64,000 bases of DNA. Origin: Curtobacterium herbarum. GTDB lineage: Bacteria; Actinomycetota; Actinomycetes; Actinomycetales; Microbacteriaceae. The DNA is taken from the NCBI RefSeq assembly GCF_016907335.1, contig NZ_JAFBBT010000001.1, forward strand, positions 1,178,001 to 1,242,000, in the 5' to 3' direction. The notes under the pieces are model-generated. The model saw nothing but the letters and a program-made list of their open reading frames with translations. It ran no database searches and was not told the DNA's origin. Of this stretch, positions 56,312-64,000 are shown piece after piece; the stretch's first letter is position 1; every line of letters begins with the position of its first letter. A program made the translations under genes and the position numbers.

Positions 56312-57597
56312 GCACCCTCAGCCCCACCGCGGCCCCGACGTCCCCCGTCGCGGACCGAGCGGTCGAGACCACCCGCAGCTGGAAGGCACCGATCGCGTTC
56401 GCCGTCTTCTCGGTGCTCGCCGCCGTGCTGTTCCTCGGCGTCCGTCGCGGCGGCACGACCACGTTCCGTCTGGCCAACGCCGGCGACTTCGTCCAGCTGC
56501 CGAACGTCGGGCTGCCGTCGCTGGCGACCGGTGTGGTCGTCGTCGTCCTGCTGTCGCTCGGCACCGCCGTCGCCTTCTTCCTCGTCGGGCAGTACCGCCC
56601 GGTACCGCTGTGGGTGACGAGCGTCTTCGCCGTCGTGTTCGTCGTCGGCTTCCTCACCTGGGCCGCTGCCGGCAAGACGATCCCGCTGCCCGGCCTGCTG
56701 GTCGGCGCGATCGGCCTCAGCGTCCCGCTGGTGTTCGGCGCCCTCGGCGGGGTCATCTCCGAGCGGGTGGGCGTCGTGAACATCGCCATCGAGGGACAGT
56801 TCCTCGCCGGCGCGTTCACCTCGGCCCTCATCGCCTCGCTGACCGGGTCCGCCTGGGTCGGTCTGATCGGTGCGCTCATCGCCGGTGTGCTCGTGTCGTT
56901 CGTCCTCGCGGCGTTCAGCATCAAGTACCTCGTCGACCAGGTCATCGTCGGTGTGGTCATCAACGCGTTCATCTCCGGACTCACCGGGTTCCTGTACTCG
57001 CAGGTGCTCTCACCGTCCGAGACGACGCTGAACGTCGGCATCCGCTTCCCGAAGATCGAGATCCCGGTCCTGCACCAGATCCCCGTGATCGGCCCGGTGT
57101 TCTTCGAGCAGACCGTCATCGTCTACCTGGCGTACATCGCGGTCGCGGTCGTCACCTTCGCGCTGTTCAAGACCCGCTGGGGCCTGCGGCTCCGCGCGGT
57201 CGGCGAGCACCCGGAGGCGGCGGACACCGTCGGCATCAACGTCACCGGCACCCGCTTCTGGAACGTGTCGCTCGCCGGTGCGATCGCCGGCCTCGGCGGT
57301 GCCTACTTCACGCTCGACGCGGTCGGTCCGTTCACGAAGGACATGACGGCGGGCGCGGGCTACATCGCGCTGGCCGCGGTCATCTTCGGCCGCTGGGACC
57401 CGATCAAGGCGACGCTCGCCGCGCTGCTGTTCGGCTTCGCGTCGAACCTGCAGAACACCCTCGGGGCGATCAACTCGCCGGTGCCGAGCGAGTTCCTGCT
57501 GATGCTGCCCTACGTCGTGACGATCTTCGCGGTCGCCGGTCTGGTGGGCCAGTCGCGGGGTCCGGCGGCGTCCGGCAAGCCGTACGTCAAGAACTAG
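56308..57597 (+). CDS. nupC: Nucleoside ABC transporter permease 2
   Basis: The second, 429-residue permease of the same importer. About ten helices are predicted; the family motifs GVVNIAIEGQFLAGAF and LRAVGEHPEAADTVGINV align with those of permease 1. I use the GTG at 56308; a longer frame upstream is arginine/proline-rich and only the shadow of permease 1. cdd follows after 16 bases, linking uptake to catabolism. Confidence 0.9.
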   Translation: MSTLSPTAAPTSPVADRAVETTRSWKAPIAFAVFSVLAAVLFLGVRRGGTTTFRLANAGDFVQLPNVGLPSLATGVVVVVLLSLGTAVAFFLVGQYRPVPLWVTSVFAVVFVVGFLTWAAAGKTIPLPGLLVGAIGLSVPLVFGALGGVISERVGVVNIAIEGQFLAGAFTSALIASLTGSAWVGLIGALIAGVLVSFVLAAFSIKYLVDQVIVGVVINAFISGLTGFLYSQVLSPSETTLNVGIRFPKIEIPVLHQIPVIGPVFFEQTVIVYLAYIAVAVVTFALFKTRWGLRLRAVGEHPEAADTVGINVTGTRFWNVSLAGAIAGLGGAYFTLDAVGPFTKDMTAGAGYIALAAVIFGRWDPIKATLAALLFGFASNLQNTLGAINSPVPSEFLLMLPYVVTIFAVAGLVGQSRGPAASGKPYVKN

Positions 57598-57613
57598 CCG
57601 GGAGGCCCGCCAC

Positions 57614-58141
57614 ATGACCGACACGAACGCTGCGGGTGACCAGGGGGTCACCCCCGACCCGACGACCGGCGAGCCCTCCTGGACGGACCCGGCCCAGAGC
57701 CTCCCGTCCGATCCGGACGCCGCGATCGACGGGACCGTCGACGTCGACTGGACCGCCCTGCGGGAGGCCGCGACCACCGCGATGGGGCGGGCGTACGTGC
57801 CCTACTCGTCCTTCCCGGTCGGCGCTGCGGCGCTCACCGACGACGGCCGGATCGTCTCCGGCTGCAACGTCGAGAACGCCTCGTACGGGGTGACCCTGTG
57901 CGCCGAGTGCTCGCTCGTGTCCCAGCTGTTCATGACCGGCGGCGGCAAGCTCGTCGCGTTCACCTGCGTCGACGGCGACGGGGCGACCCTGATGCCGTGC
58001 GGGCGCTGCCGGCAGCTGCTGTTCGAGCACTCGACCGAGGGCATGCTCCTCGAGACGGTCTCGGGCATCCGCACCATCGACGAGGTCCTGCCGGACGCCT
58101 TCGGGCCGCGCACCCTCATCACCTACCAGCAGGAGCACTGA
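57614..58141 (+). CDS. cdd: Cytidine deaminase
   Basis: Deaminates cytidine and deoxycytidine to uridines. The zinc site consists of CNVENASYGVTLCAE and PCGRCRQ. At 175 residues it is longer than the usual 130; the first 45 residues are an acidic, proline-rich extension and could be a start-site overcall, but GGGAGGCC lies close before this ATG. deoA starts one base after the stop. Confidence 0.93.
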   Translation: MTDTNAAGDQGVTPDPTTGEPSWTDPAQSLPSDPDAAIDGTVDVDWTALREAATTAMGRAYVPYSSFPVGAAALTDDGRIVSGCNVENASYGVTLCAECSLVSQLFMTGGGKLVAFTCVDGDGATLMPCGRCRQLLFEHSTEGMLLETVSGIRTIDEVLPDAFGPRTLITYQQEH

Positions 58142-58142
58142 C

Positions 58143-59429
58143 ATGGCCGTCGAGCCGTTCGACACCGTCGACCTCATCCGCACGAAGCGCTCCAGCGGGA
58201 CGCTGTCCACCGCCGAGATCGACTGGCTCGTCGACGCGTACACGCGCGGCTACGTCGGTGACGAGCAGATGGCCGCGCTCGCGATGGCGATCTTCCTCAA
58301 CGGCATGGAGCGCCGCGAGATCCGTGACCTGACCCTCGCGATGATCGCGTCGGGGGAGCGGATGTCGTTCGGTTCGCTCGGAAAGACCACGGTCGACAAG
58401 CACTCCACCGGCGGGGTCGGCGACAAGATCACGCTGCCGCTCGCGCCGCTGGTCGCCACGTTCGGCGTCGCGGTGCCGCAGCTCTCCGGTCGCGGACTCG
58501 GCCACACCGGCGGCACGCTCGACAAGCTCGAGTCGATCCCGGGCTGGCAGGCCGCGATCTCGAACGAGCGCATGTCCGAGATCCTCTCCGACGTCGGCGC
58601 GGTCATCTGCGCGGCCGGGTCGGGACTGGCACCGGCCGACAAGAAGCTCTACGCCCTCCGCGACATCACCGGCACCGTCGAGTGCATCCCGCTCATCGCG
58701 TCGAGCATCATGTCGAAGAAGATCGCCGAGGGCACGGCGGCACTCGTCCTCGACGTGAAGTTCGGCTCGGGTGCGTTCATGGCGGACTTCGCGCAGTCGA
58801 AGCTCCTGGCGCAGACGATGGTCGACCTCGGCAAGGACGCCGGGGTCGCGACCTCGGCGCTCCTCACCGACATGGAGGTCCCGCTCGGTCTGACGATCGG
58901 CAACGCCCTCGAGGTGCGCGAGTCCGTCGAGGTGCTCGCCGGCGGTGGACCCGCCGACGTCGTCTCGCTGACCGTGTCCCTCGCCGAGGAGATGCTGCGC
59001 CTGGCCGGGGTCACCGACGCCGACCCGGCCGCCGCCCTCGCCGACGGCCGCGCGATGGACACCTGGCGTCGGATGATCGAGGCGCAGGGCGGCGACGCGT
59101 CTGCCGCGCTGCCGGTCGCGGCCGAGACGCACGTCGTCACCGCCACCGAGTCGGGCGTGCTCGCCACCCAGCAGGCACTGCCGTTCGGCATCGCGGCCTG
59201 GCGCCTCGGCGCCGGTCGGGCCCGGGCGCAGGACCCGGTGCAGGCGGGTGCCGGCATCGAACTGCACGTCAAGCCGGGCGACACCGTCACCGCCGGGCAG
59301 CCGCTCTGGACGCTGCACACCGACGAGCCGGAGCGCTTCGAGCGGGCACTCGAGTCGCTCGAGGGCGCCTGGTCGATCGGCGCGTCCGCGCCGGAGCGCG
59401 GGCCGATCGTGCGCGAGCGGATCCAGTAG
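58143..59429 (+). CDS. deoA: Thymidine phosphorylase
   Basis: Phosphorolyses thymidine or deoxyuridine to base and deoxyribose-1-phosphate. The signature KHSTGGVGDK and the downstream SGRGLGHTGGTLDKLES are intact, as is VKFGSGAFM in the phosphate-binding region. 428 residues, standard. It uses the products of cdd directly. A 14-bp-stem terminator follows, closing the bmp-to-deoA unit. Confidence 0.95.
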   Translation: MAVEPFDTVDLIRTKRSSGTLSTAEIDWLVDAYTRGYVGDEQMAALAMAIFLNGMERREIRDLTLAMIASGERMSFGSLGKTTVDKHSTGGVGDKITLPLAPLVATFGVAVPQLSGRGLGHTGGTLDKLESIPGWQAAISNERMSEILSDVGAVICAAGSGLAPADKKLYALRDITGTVECIPLIASSIMSKKIAEGTAALVLDVKFGSGAFMADFAQSKLLAQTMVDLGKDAGVATSALLTDMEVPLGLTIGNALEVRESVEVLAGGGPADVVSLTVSLAEEMLRLAGVTDADPAAALADGRAMDTWRRMIEAQGGDASAALPVAAETHVVTATESGVLATQQALPFGIAAWRLGAGRARAQDPVQAGAGIELHVKPGDTVTAGQPLWTLHTDEPERFERALESLEGAWSIGASAPERGPIVRERIQ

Positions 59430-59450
59430 CGGTCGTCCGCCACCACGCTC

Positions 59451-59493
59451 GGACTGGAGGCTCCTCACACGACGTGTGGGGAGCCTCCAGTCC
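59451..59493. terminator. Palindromic terminator after deoA
   Basis: GGACTGGAGGCTCC (59451-59464) pairs with 59480-59493; an inner CACAC/GTGTG extends the stem. It belongs to the window's palindrome family through its GGACTGGAGGC arm. Confidence 0.87.
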
Positions 59494-59543
59494 GTCGTCC
59501 ACGGGTTTGTCGACCCCGCCCTGCGGGGGCCGGTGACCACCGA

Positions 59544-59549
59544 TAGCCT
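59544..59549 (+). promoter_or_regulatory. -10 box directly before add
   Basis: TAGCCT at 59544-59549, seven bases before the ATG at 59557, with no ribosome-binding site: predicted leaderless. Confidence 0.45.
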
Positions 59550-59556
59550 TGGGCGC

Positions 59557-60669
59557 ATGAGCGACGCCGCCCCCATCTACCGCCTGCCCGACGCCGGAGC
59601 GGTCATCAACGACCTGCCCAAGGTCTCGCTGCACGACCACCTGGACGGCGGCCTCCGCCCCGCGACGATCATCGAACTCGCCGCGACGGACGGCGTCGAG
59701 CTGCCGACCACCGACCCGACCGAGCTCGCCGCGTGGTTCGCCGACCAGGCGAACTCCGGGTCCCTGGTGGAGTACCTCAAGACCTTCGACGTCACCATCG
59801 CCGTGATGCAGACCGAAGCCGGCCTGACCCGCGTCGCGCAGGAGTTCGTCGAGGACCTCGTCGCGGACGGCGTCGTCTACGGCGAGATCCGCTGGGCGCC
59901 GGAGCAGCACCTGCAGCGCGGGCTGACGCTCGACCAGACGGTGGACGCCGTGCAGGCCGGCATCGAAGCCGCCGTCGACGCAGCGGGCGGGGCCATCCGC
60001 ATCGGGCAGCTCGTCACCGCCATGCGCCACGCCGACCGATCCCTGGAGATCGCCGAGCTCGCGGTCCGCCACCGTGACCACGGCGTCGTCGGCTTCGACA
60101 TCGCCGGTGCCGAAGCCGGGTTCCCCGCGTCGAACCACCGAGCGGCGTTCGACTACCTGGCCGCCGAACTGTTCCCCGTCACCGTGCACGCCGGCGAAGC
60201 GGACGGCCTGGCGTCGATCCGGTCGGCGCTCGTCGACGGCCGCGCCCTGCGCCTCGGCCACGGCGTCCGGGTGTTCGAGGACGTCTCCCTGTCCGACGGC
60301 GGCGACGGCTCGATGCTCGCCACCCTCGGCGAGGTCGCGTCCTGGGTCCGTGACCGCGAGATCCCGCTCGAGGTCTCGCCGTCCTCGAACCTGCAGACCG
60401 GAGCGATCGCCGCGTGGGGCGACGACCTGGCCGACCACCCGATCGACGTCCTGTACCAGCTCGGGTTCCGGGTCACGGTGAACACCGACAACCGCCTGAT
60501 GAGCAACACCTCGCTGTCGAAGGAGCTCGCGCTCCTCGCCGGCACGTTCGGCTACGACCTCGACGACCTCGCCGCGTTCCAGATCAACGCCGCCCTCGGC
60601 ACCTTCCTGCCGCTGGAGGACCGCGAGGAGATCATCGCCGCGATCACCGCCGGGTACGCGGAGGCCTGA
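59557..60669 (+). CDS. add: Adenosine deaminase
   Basis: Converts adenosine to inosine. Zinc and catalytic residues lie in LHDHLDGG, the HAGEADG segment (catalytic Glu), LRLGHGVRV and NTDNRLMSN. 370 residues, in the family range. The inosine formed is a substrate for the purine nucleoside phosphorylase downstream. The PTS EIIA gene starts four bases after its stop. Confidence 0.94.
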   Translation: MSDAAPIYRLPDAGAVINDLPKVSLHDHLDGGLRPATIIELAATDGVELPTTDPTELAAWFADQANSGSLVEYLKTFDVTIAVMQTEAGLTRVAQEFVEDLVADGVVYGEIRWAPEQHLQRGLTLDQTVDAVQAGIEAAVDAAGGAIRIGQLVTAMRHADRSLEIAELAVRHRDHGVVGFDIAGAEAGFPASNHRAAFDYLAAELFPVTVHAGEADGLASIRSALVDGRALRLGHGVRVFEDVSLSDGGDGSMLATLGEVASWVRDREIPLEVSPSSNLQTGAIAAWGDDLADHPIDVLYQLGFRVTVNTDNRLMSNTSLSKELALLAGTFGYDLDDLAAFQINAALGTFLPLEDREEIIAAITAGYAEA

Positions 60670-60673
60670 GCCG

Positions 60674-61123
60674 ATGGGCCTGCCGCCGCTGCCGGACCCG
60701 GCCGTCGTCCTCGGGGCGTCCGCGTCGTCGTGGCGTGACGCGCTGCGGACGGCTGGCGGCGCACTCGTCGCCTCCGGGTCGACCACCGACGCCTACACCG
60801 ACGCCATGATCGCCATGGTCGAGCAGCACGGGGCGTACATCGTCATCTCGCCCGGGCTGGCGTTCGCCCACGCCCGGCCGGGGTCGAGCGTGCTGCGTGA
60901 CGGGCTGGCGGTCGTGACGCTCGCCGAGCCGGTCGTGTTCGGGCACCCGCACAACGACCCGGTGTCGGTCGTGCTGGGCCTGGCCGTGGCCGAGGTGGGC
61001 ACACACCTCGAGTCGATCGGTGCGATCGCCAACCTGTTCAACGACCCCACGGTCACCAGCAGGCTCGCCGAGGCCACCGACGCCGACCAGGTCCGGAGCA
61101 TCATGGGAGTGAGCACCACGTGA
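60674..61123 (+). CDS. PTS EIIA, mannitol/ascorbate-type
   Basis: A 149-residue phosphocarrier of the EIIA type-2 (PTS_EIIA_2) fold. His66 in GLAFAHARPG is the probable phosphorylation site, and VFGHPHNDPVSVVLGLA follows as in the ascorbate (UlaC-like) branch. It is coupled to the EIIB gene by a 4-bp overlap, yet no EIIC permease is in the cluster. It may serve a permease encoded elsewhere, or tie nucleoside catabolism to PTS phosphorylation state. Confidence 0.85.
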   Translation: MGLPPLPDPAVVLGASASSWRDALRTAGGALVASGSTTDAYTDAMIAMVEQHGAYIVISPGLAFAHARPGSSVLRDGLAVVTLAEPVVFGHPHNDPVSVVLGLAVAEVGTHLESIGAIANLFNDPTVTSRLAEATDADQVRSIMGVSTT

Positions 61124-61392
61124 AGATCGTGACCATCTGTGGCGCCGGCATCGGTGCCAGCGCGATCCTCAAGGTGAACGCCGAGAAGGCCCTGGCGGCG
61201 CTCGGGTTGACGGCCGAGGTCGTCGCCGCGGACGTCGCCTCGGTACGGGACGTCTCCGCCGACGCCAACGTGATCCTCACCAGCCAGGAGTTCGTCGAGG
61301 CCATCGGGGCCACCTACGCCGAGGTCATCGTGATCCGGAACCACTTCGACCAGAGCGAGATCACGGCGGCTGTGGAGAAGGCGCTGGGCTGA
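61120..61392 (+). CDS. PTS EIIB, ascorbate-type
   Basis: A 90-residue EIIB of the lactose/ascorbate fold. Cys7 in VTICGAGIGASAIL sits in the phosphate-binding loop. The GTG start overlaps the EIIA stop. A short spacer of 24 bases separates it from the phosphorylase gene, which has its own -10 box. The sugar is unknown: with no EIIC beside it, ascorbate or pentitol are only family-based guesses. Confidence 0.85.
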   Translation: MKIVTICGAGIGASAILKVNAEKALAALGLTAEVVAADVASVRDVSADANVILTSQEFVEAIGATYAEVIVIRNHFDQSEITAAVEKALG

Positions 61393-61404
61393 CCTGCCGC
61401 CCGG

Positions 61405-61410
61405 TACGAT
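61405..61410 (+). promoter_or_regulatory. -10 box directly before the PNP gene
   Basis: TACGAT at 61405-61410, six bases before the ATG at 61417, no ribosome-binding site. Confidence 0.45.
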
Positions 61411-61416
61411 CGGCGC

Positions 61417-62247
61417 ATGGCCAGCACCGAGAACCCCCTGAACGACCCCGCCGTCGACCCCTTCGACGTGGCCCGCGACGCCGCCGCAGTCATCGCGGAG
61501 CGGTCCGGCATCGAGCGGCACGACATCGCCCTGACGCTCGGCTCCGGCTGGGGCAAGGCCGCGGACCTGCTCGGCGAGACCGTCTCCGAGATCCCCGCCG
61601 CGGACGTCCCCGGCTTCAGCGCCTCGGCCGTCCCCGGGCACTCCGGCACCGTCCGGTCGATCCGTCTCGCCGACGGCCGGCACGCGCTCGTCATCGGTGC
61701 ACGGACGCACTACTACGAGAACCACGGGGTGCGTCGCGTCGTGCACAGCGTCCGGACGGCCGCCGCGACCGGAGCCTCGGTCATGGTCCTCACCAACGGT
61801 GCCGGCGGCATCAAGGAAACCTGGACGCCGGGCACCCCGGTCCTCATCAGCGACCACATCAACCTGACCGCCGACAGCCCGCTCGAGGGTGCGACGTTCA
61901 TCGACCTGACGGACCTGTACTCGGCACGCCTCCGCGCGGTCGCGAAGTCCGTCGACCCGTCCCTCGACGAAGGCGTCTACACGCAGTTCCGCGGCCCGCA
62001 CTACGAGACCCCGGCCGAGGTCCAGATGGCGAAGGCCATCGGCGGGCACATCGTCGGCATGTCCACAGCGCTCGAGGCCATCGCCGCGCGCCAGGCGGGC
62101 ATGGAGATCCTCGGCTTCTCTCTCATCACGAACCTGGCCGCCGGCATCCAGAAGACGCCGCTGTCCCACACCGAGGTGCTCGAGGCCGGCAAGCAGGCCG
62201 AGCCGGTCATCGCCGACCTGCTCGCCCGCGTGGTCGCGGCACTGTGA
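61417..62247 (+). CDS. punA: Purine-nucleoside phosphorylase (trimeric type)
   Basis: Splits inosine and guanosine nucleosides to base and ribose-1-phosphate. LTLGSGWGKAADLLGE, VPGHSGTV, ARTHYYENHG (phosphate and base loop), LTNGAGGIKETW and the AEVQMAKAIGGHIVGMSTALE stretch mark the trimeric family. 276 residues. Its product feeds the mutase encoded by the next gene, which overlaps by four bases. Confidence 0.94.
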   Translation: MASTENPLNDPAVDPFDVARDAAAVIAERSGIERHDIALTLGSGWGKAADLLGETVSEIPAADVPGFSASAVPGHSGTVRSIRLADGRHALVIGARTHYYENHGVRRVVHSVRTAAATGASVMVLTNGAGGIKETWTPGTPVLISDHINLTADSPLEGATFIDLTDLYSARLRAVAKSVDPSLDEGVYTQFRGPHYETPAEVQMAKAIGGHIVGMSTALEAIAARQAGMEILGFSLITNLAAGIQKTPLSHTEVLEAGKQAEPVIADLLARVVAAL

Positions 62248-63875
62248 GCGTCCTCGACACCGCGGCTGCCTGGATCGAGCAGGACCCCGACGCCGAGACG
62301 CGCGCGGAACTGCAGCGGCTCGTCGACGCCGGCGACACCGACGAACTCGACGCCCGGTTCGCCGGACGGCTGCAGTTCGGCACGGCCGGGCTCCGCGCCG
62401 AACTCGGTGCCGGCCCGCTGCGGATGAACCGCGTCGTCGTGACGCAGGCCGCCGCCGGGCTCGCGCGCTTCCTCATCGACTCCGGCCGTGACCGCAGCGT
62501 CGTCATCGGGTACGACGGTCGCGTCAACTCGGACGTCTTCGCGCGGGACTCCGCCGAGGTGATGCGGGGCCTCGGCCTCGACGTCACGCTGCTGCCCTCG
62601 GCACTGCCGACACCGCTCGTCGCGTTCGCGGTGCGGCACCTCGGCGTCGGCGCGGGCGTCATGGTCACCGCCAGCCACAACCCGCCGCGGGACAACGGGT
62701 ACAAGGTCTACCTCGGCGGTGACGACGCGGGCTCGCAGATCGTGCCACCGGTCGACGGCGAGATCGCTGCGGCCATCGACCTCGTCGCAGCCGGCGACGT
62801 CCGCGCGCTCGAGCGCGCGACGGACTACACCGTCGCCGATGCGTCGCTCGTCCAGGCGTACGTGGACGCGACGGCCGCGACAGTGCCGGCCCCGGGCCTC
62901 CCGGTCGACGCGCAGCCGTCCGTCGTCTACACGGCCATGCACGGCGTCGGGTGGGAGACCGCCCGCGCGGTCTTCGCGCAGGCGGGGTTCCGCGAGCCGG
63001 CGGTCGTACCGGAGCAGATCGAGCCCGACGGCGCGTTCCCGACCGTCTCGTTCCCGAACCCGGAGGAGCCGGGCGCGATGGACCTGGCGATCGCCCGCGG
63101 TGTCGCGGTCGGCGCCGACCTGGTGATCGCGAACGACCCGGACGCCGACCGACTGGCGCTGGCGATCCCGGACGGCTCCGGCTCGTACCGTCGCCTGGCC
63201 GGCAACGAGGTCGGGTGGCTCCTCGGCTGGCGTGCCGCTGCACGTGCGGCCGACGCGGGCGTGACCGGTGTGCTCGCCGCGTCGATCGTCAGCTCACCGG
63301 CCCTCGCCCGCGTGGCGGAGCAGTACGGGCTCGGCCACCGCGACACGCTGACCGGCTTCAAGTGGGTGTCCCGTGTGCCGGACCTGCTGTTCGGCTACGA
63401 AGAGGCCCTCGGGTACCTGGTCGACCCGCAGGTGGTCCGCGACAAGGACGGCATCTCCGCCGCGCTCGAGCTGCTCTCGCTCGCGACCGAGCTGGCGGCG
63501 GAGGGCAGGACCATCGCGGACCAGCTCGACGCCTTCGCCGAGCGGTTCGGGGCGTTCGCGTCCGGGCAGGTCGCGACGCGGGTGGACGACCTGTCGCGCA
63601 TCGGCGAGATCATGGCGTCGCTGCGGACCTCGACGCCGTCCGAGCTCGGCGGTCTCGTGGTCGAGTCGGTGACGGACTTCCTCGACGGGGTGCCGGGCTT
63701 CCCGCCGTCGGACATCCTGCGCTTCGACCTGGAGGGCGGCGCGCGCGTCATCGTCCGCCCGAGCGGCACCGAGCCGAAGGTGAAGGTCTACATCGACACC
63801 GTCGCGGCGACCTCGGCCGAGGCCGCGGCCCTGGCCGCCCGCTTGGCCGCCGCTGTCCGCCCCTTGGTCTCGTAG
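62244..63875 (+). CDS. Phosphohexomutase-superfamily enzyme (phosphopentomutase or phosphomannomutase)
   Basis: A four-domain alpha-D-phosphohexomutase of 543 residues. The catalytic serine is in MVTASHNPPRDNGYKVY, the metal loop is DPDADRLAL, the sugar loop is in the GYEEALGYLV segment and the phosphate-binding loop is RPSGTEPKVKVY. By length and motifs it is the PGM2/PmmB-like type, which in nucleoside clusters converts ribose-1-phosphate to ribose-5-phosphate; it could also make mannose-1-phosphate for manC. Being coupled to the phosphorylase gene favours the pentose role. Confidence 0.88.
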   Translation: MSVLDTAAAWIEQDPDAETRAELQRLVDAGDTDELDARFAGRLQFGTAGLRAELGAGPLRMNRVVVTQAAAGLARFLIDSGRDRSVVIGYDGRVNSDVFARDSAEVMRGLGLDVTLLPSALPTPLVAFAVRHLGVGAGVMVTASHNPPRDNGYKVYLGGDDAGSQIVPPVDGEIAAAIDLVAAGDVRALERATDYTVADASLVQAYVDATAATVPAPGLPVDAQPSVVYTAMHGVGWETARAVFAQAGFREPAVVPEQIEPDGAFPTVSFPNPEEPGAMDLAIARGVAVGADLVIANDPDADRLALAIPDGSGSYRRLAGNEVGWLLGWRAAARAADAGVTGVLAASIVSSPALARVAEQYGLGHRDTLTGFKWVSRVPDLLFGYEEALGYLVDPQVVRDKDGISAALELLSLATELAAEGRTIADQLDAFAERFGAFASGQVATRVDDLSRIGEIMASLRTSTPSELGGLVVESVTDFLDGVPGFPPSDILRFDLEGGARVIVRPSGTEPKVKVYIDTVAATSAEAAALAARLAAAVRPLVS

Positions 63876-63929
63876 GGCGCTGCCGCCCGCGCGGCTGCCG
63901 CCTGCCCGGCTGCCGCCGCGTGCCGCCTG

Positions 63930-63991
63930 CGCACAACAGGAACCCGCCCGAACCGCCACATCCCGCGGTTCGGGCGGGTTCCTGTTGTGCG
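63930..63991. terminator. 27-bp perfect stem terminator
   Basis: Arms 63930-63956 and 63965-63991 are fully complementary around an 8-base loop (arm core AACCCGCCCGAACCGC). It ends the nucleoside cluster and is the longest perfect stem in the window. Confidence 0.9.
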
Positions 63992-64000
63992 GCGCCGGTC

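Overview
The window is high-GC DNA from an actinobacterium. GTG starts are common, many gene pairs overlap by 4 bp (GTGA/ATGA), a 6C-type small RNA is present, and a Tad pilus cluster runs into topA. The gene content and order look most like a Curtobacterium-type member of the Microbacteriaceae; the genus is an inference from gene content alone.

Bases 1 to about 6,970 are an accessory segment of visibly lower GC with mostly unrecognised genes. It looks like part of an integrated plasmid or actinomycete-type integrative element. It holds a small operon of unknown function (1582 to 782), about 1.4 kb without a convincing gene but with an iteron-like array (2193-2545), then a replication-relaxation-like protein, a 46-residue ORF, an FtsK/TraB-like DNA translocase and another unknown gene. 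At its right end is a dense cluster of the hexamer TGAGCA (6506-7073). No integrase or att repeat is visible, so the element presumably continues to the left.

From 6,970 on the genes are chromosomal. acs is followed by a 6C small RNA and a compact Tad/Flp pilus locus (TadA ATPase, TadB-like protein, DUF4244 pilin, two TadE-like proteins). The last TadE-like frame runs without a stop into topA. Next come tmk, the DNA polymerase III delta' gene, a TetR regulator and tRNA-Thr(CGT). A metabolic block follows: alpha-glucosidase, an oxidoreductase, D-Ala-D-Ala carboxypeptidase, nicotinamidase, an aldehyde dehydrogenase, an ABC exporter, an MFS transporter, ribD-ribA, a GNAT protein, trpS and exonuclease III.

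Bases 33,599-39,998 form a mannitol PTS region. HPr and a DeoR-type regulator lie on the minus strand; EI, the mannitol EIICB, EIIA and mannitol-1-phosphate dehydrogenase lie on the plus strand, so general and sugar-specific PTS parts sit together. It is followed by a quinone oxidoreductase, two DUF805 proteins with PYGQ-rich N-termini, a TNT-domain protein, sdhCDAB, and a divergent glycosyltransferase/mannose-1-phosphate guanylyltransferase pair that suggests mannosylated envelope glycans.

After four tandem paralogous lipoproteins (the last frameshifted), bases 52,250-63,875 form a nucleoside uptake and salvage cluster. It contains a BMP-family binding lipoprotein, an ABC ATPase, two permeases, cytidine deaminase, thymidine phosphorylase, adenosine deaminase, an EIIA/EIIB pair without an EIIC, purine nucleoside phosphorylase and a phosphohexomutase-family enzyme. 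Imported nucleosides would be deaminated and phosphorolysed, and the pentose phosphates isomerised for central metabolism. Long perfect palindromes of related sequence separate many transcription units, and several genes show a TANNNT box 6-7 bases before the start codon, which suggests leaderless mRNAs.
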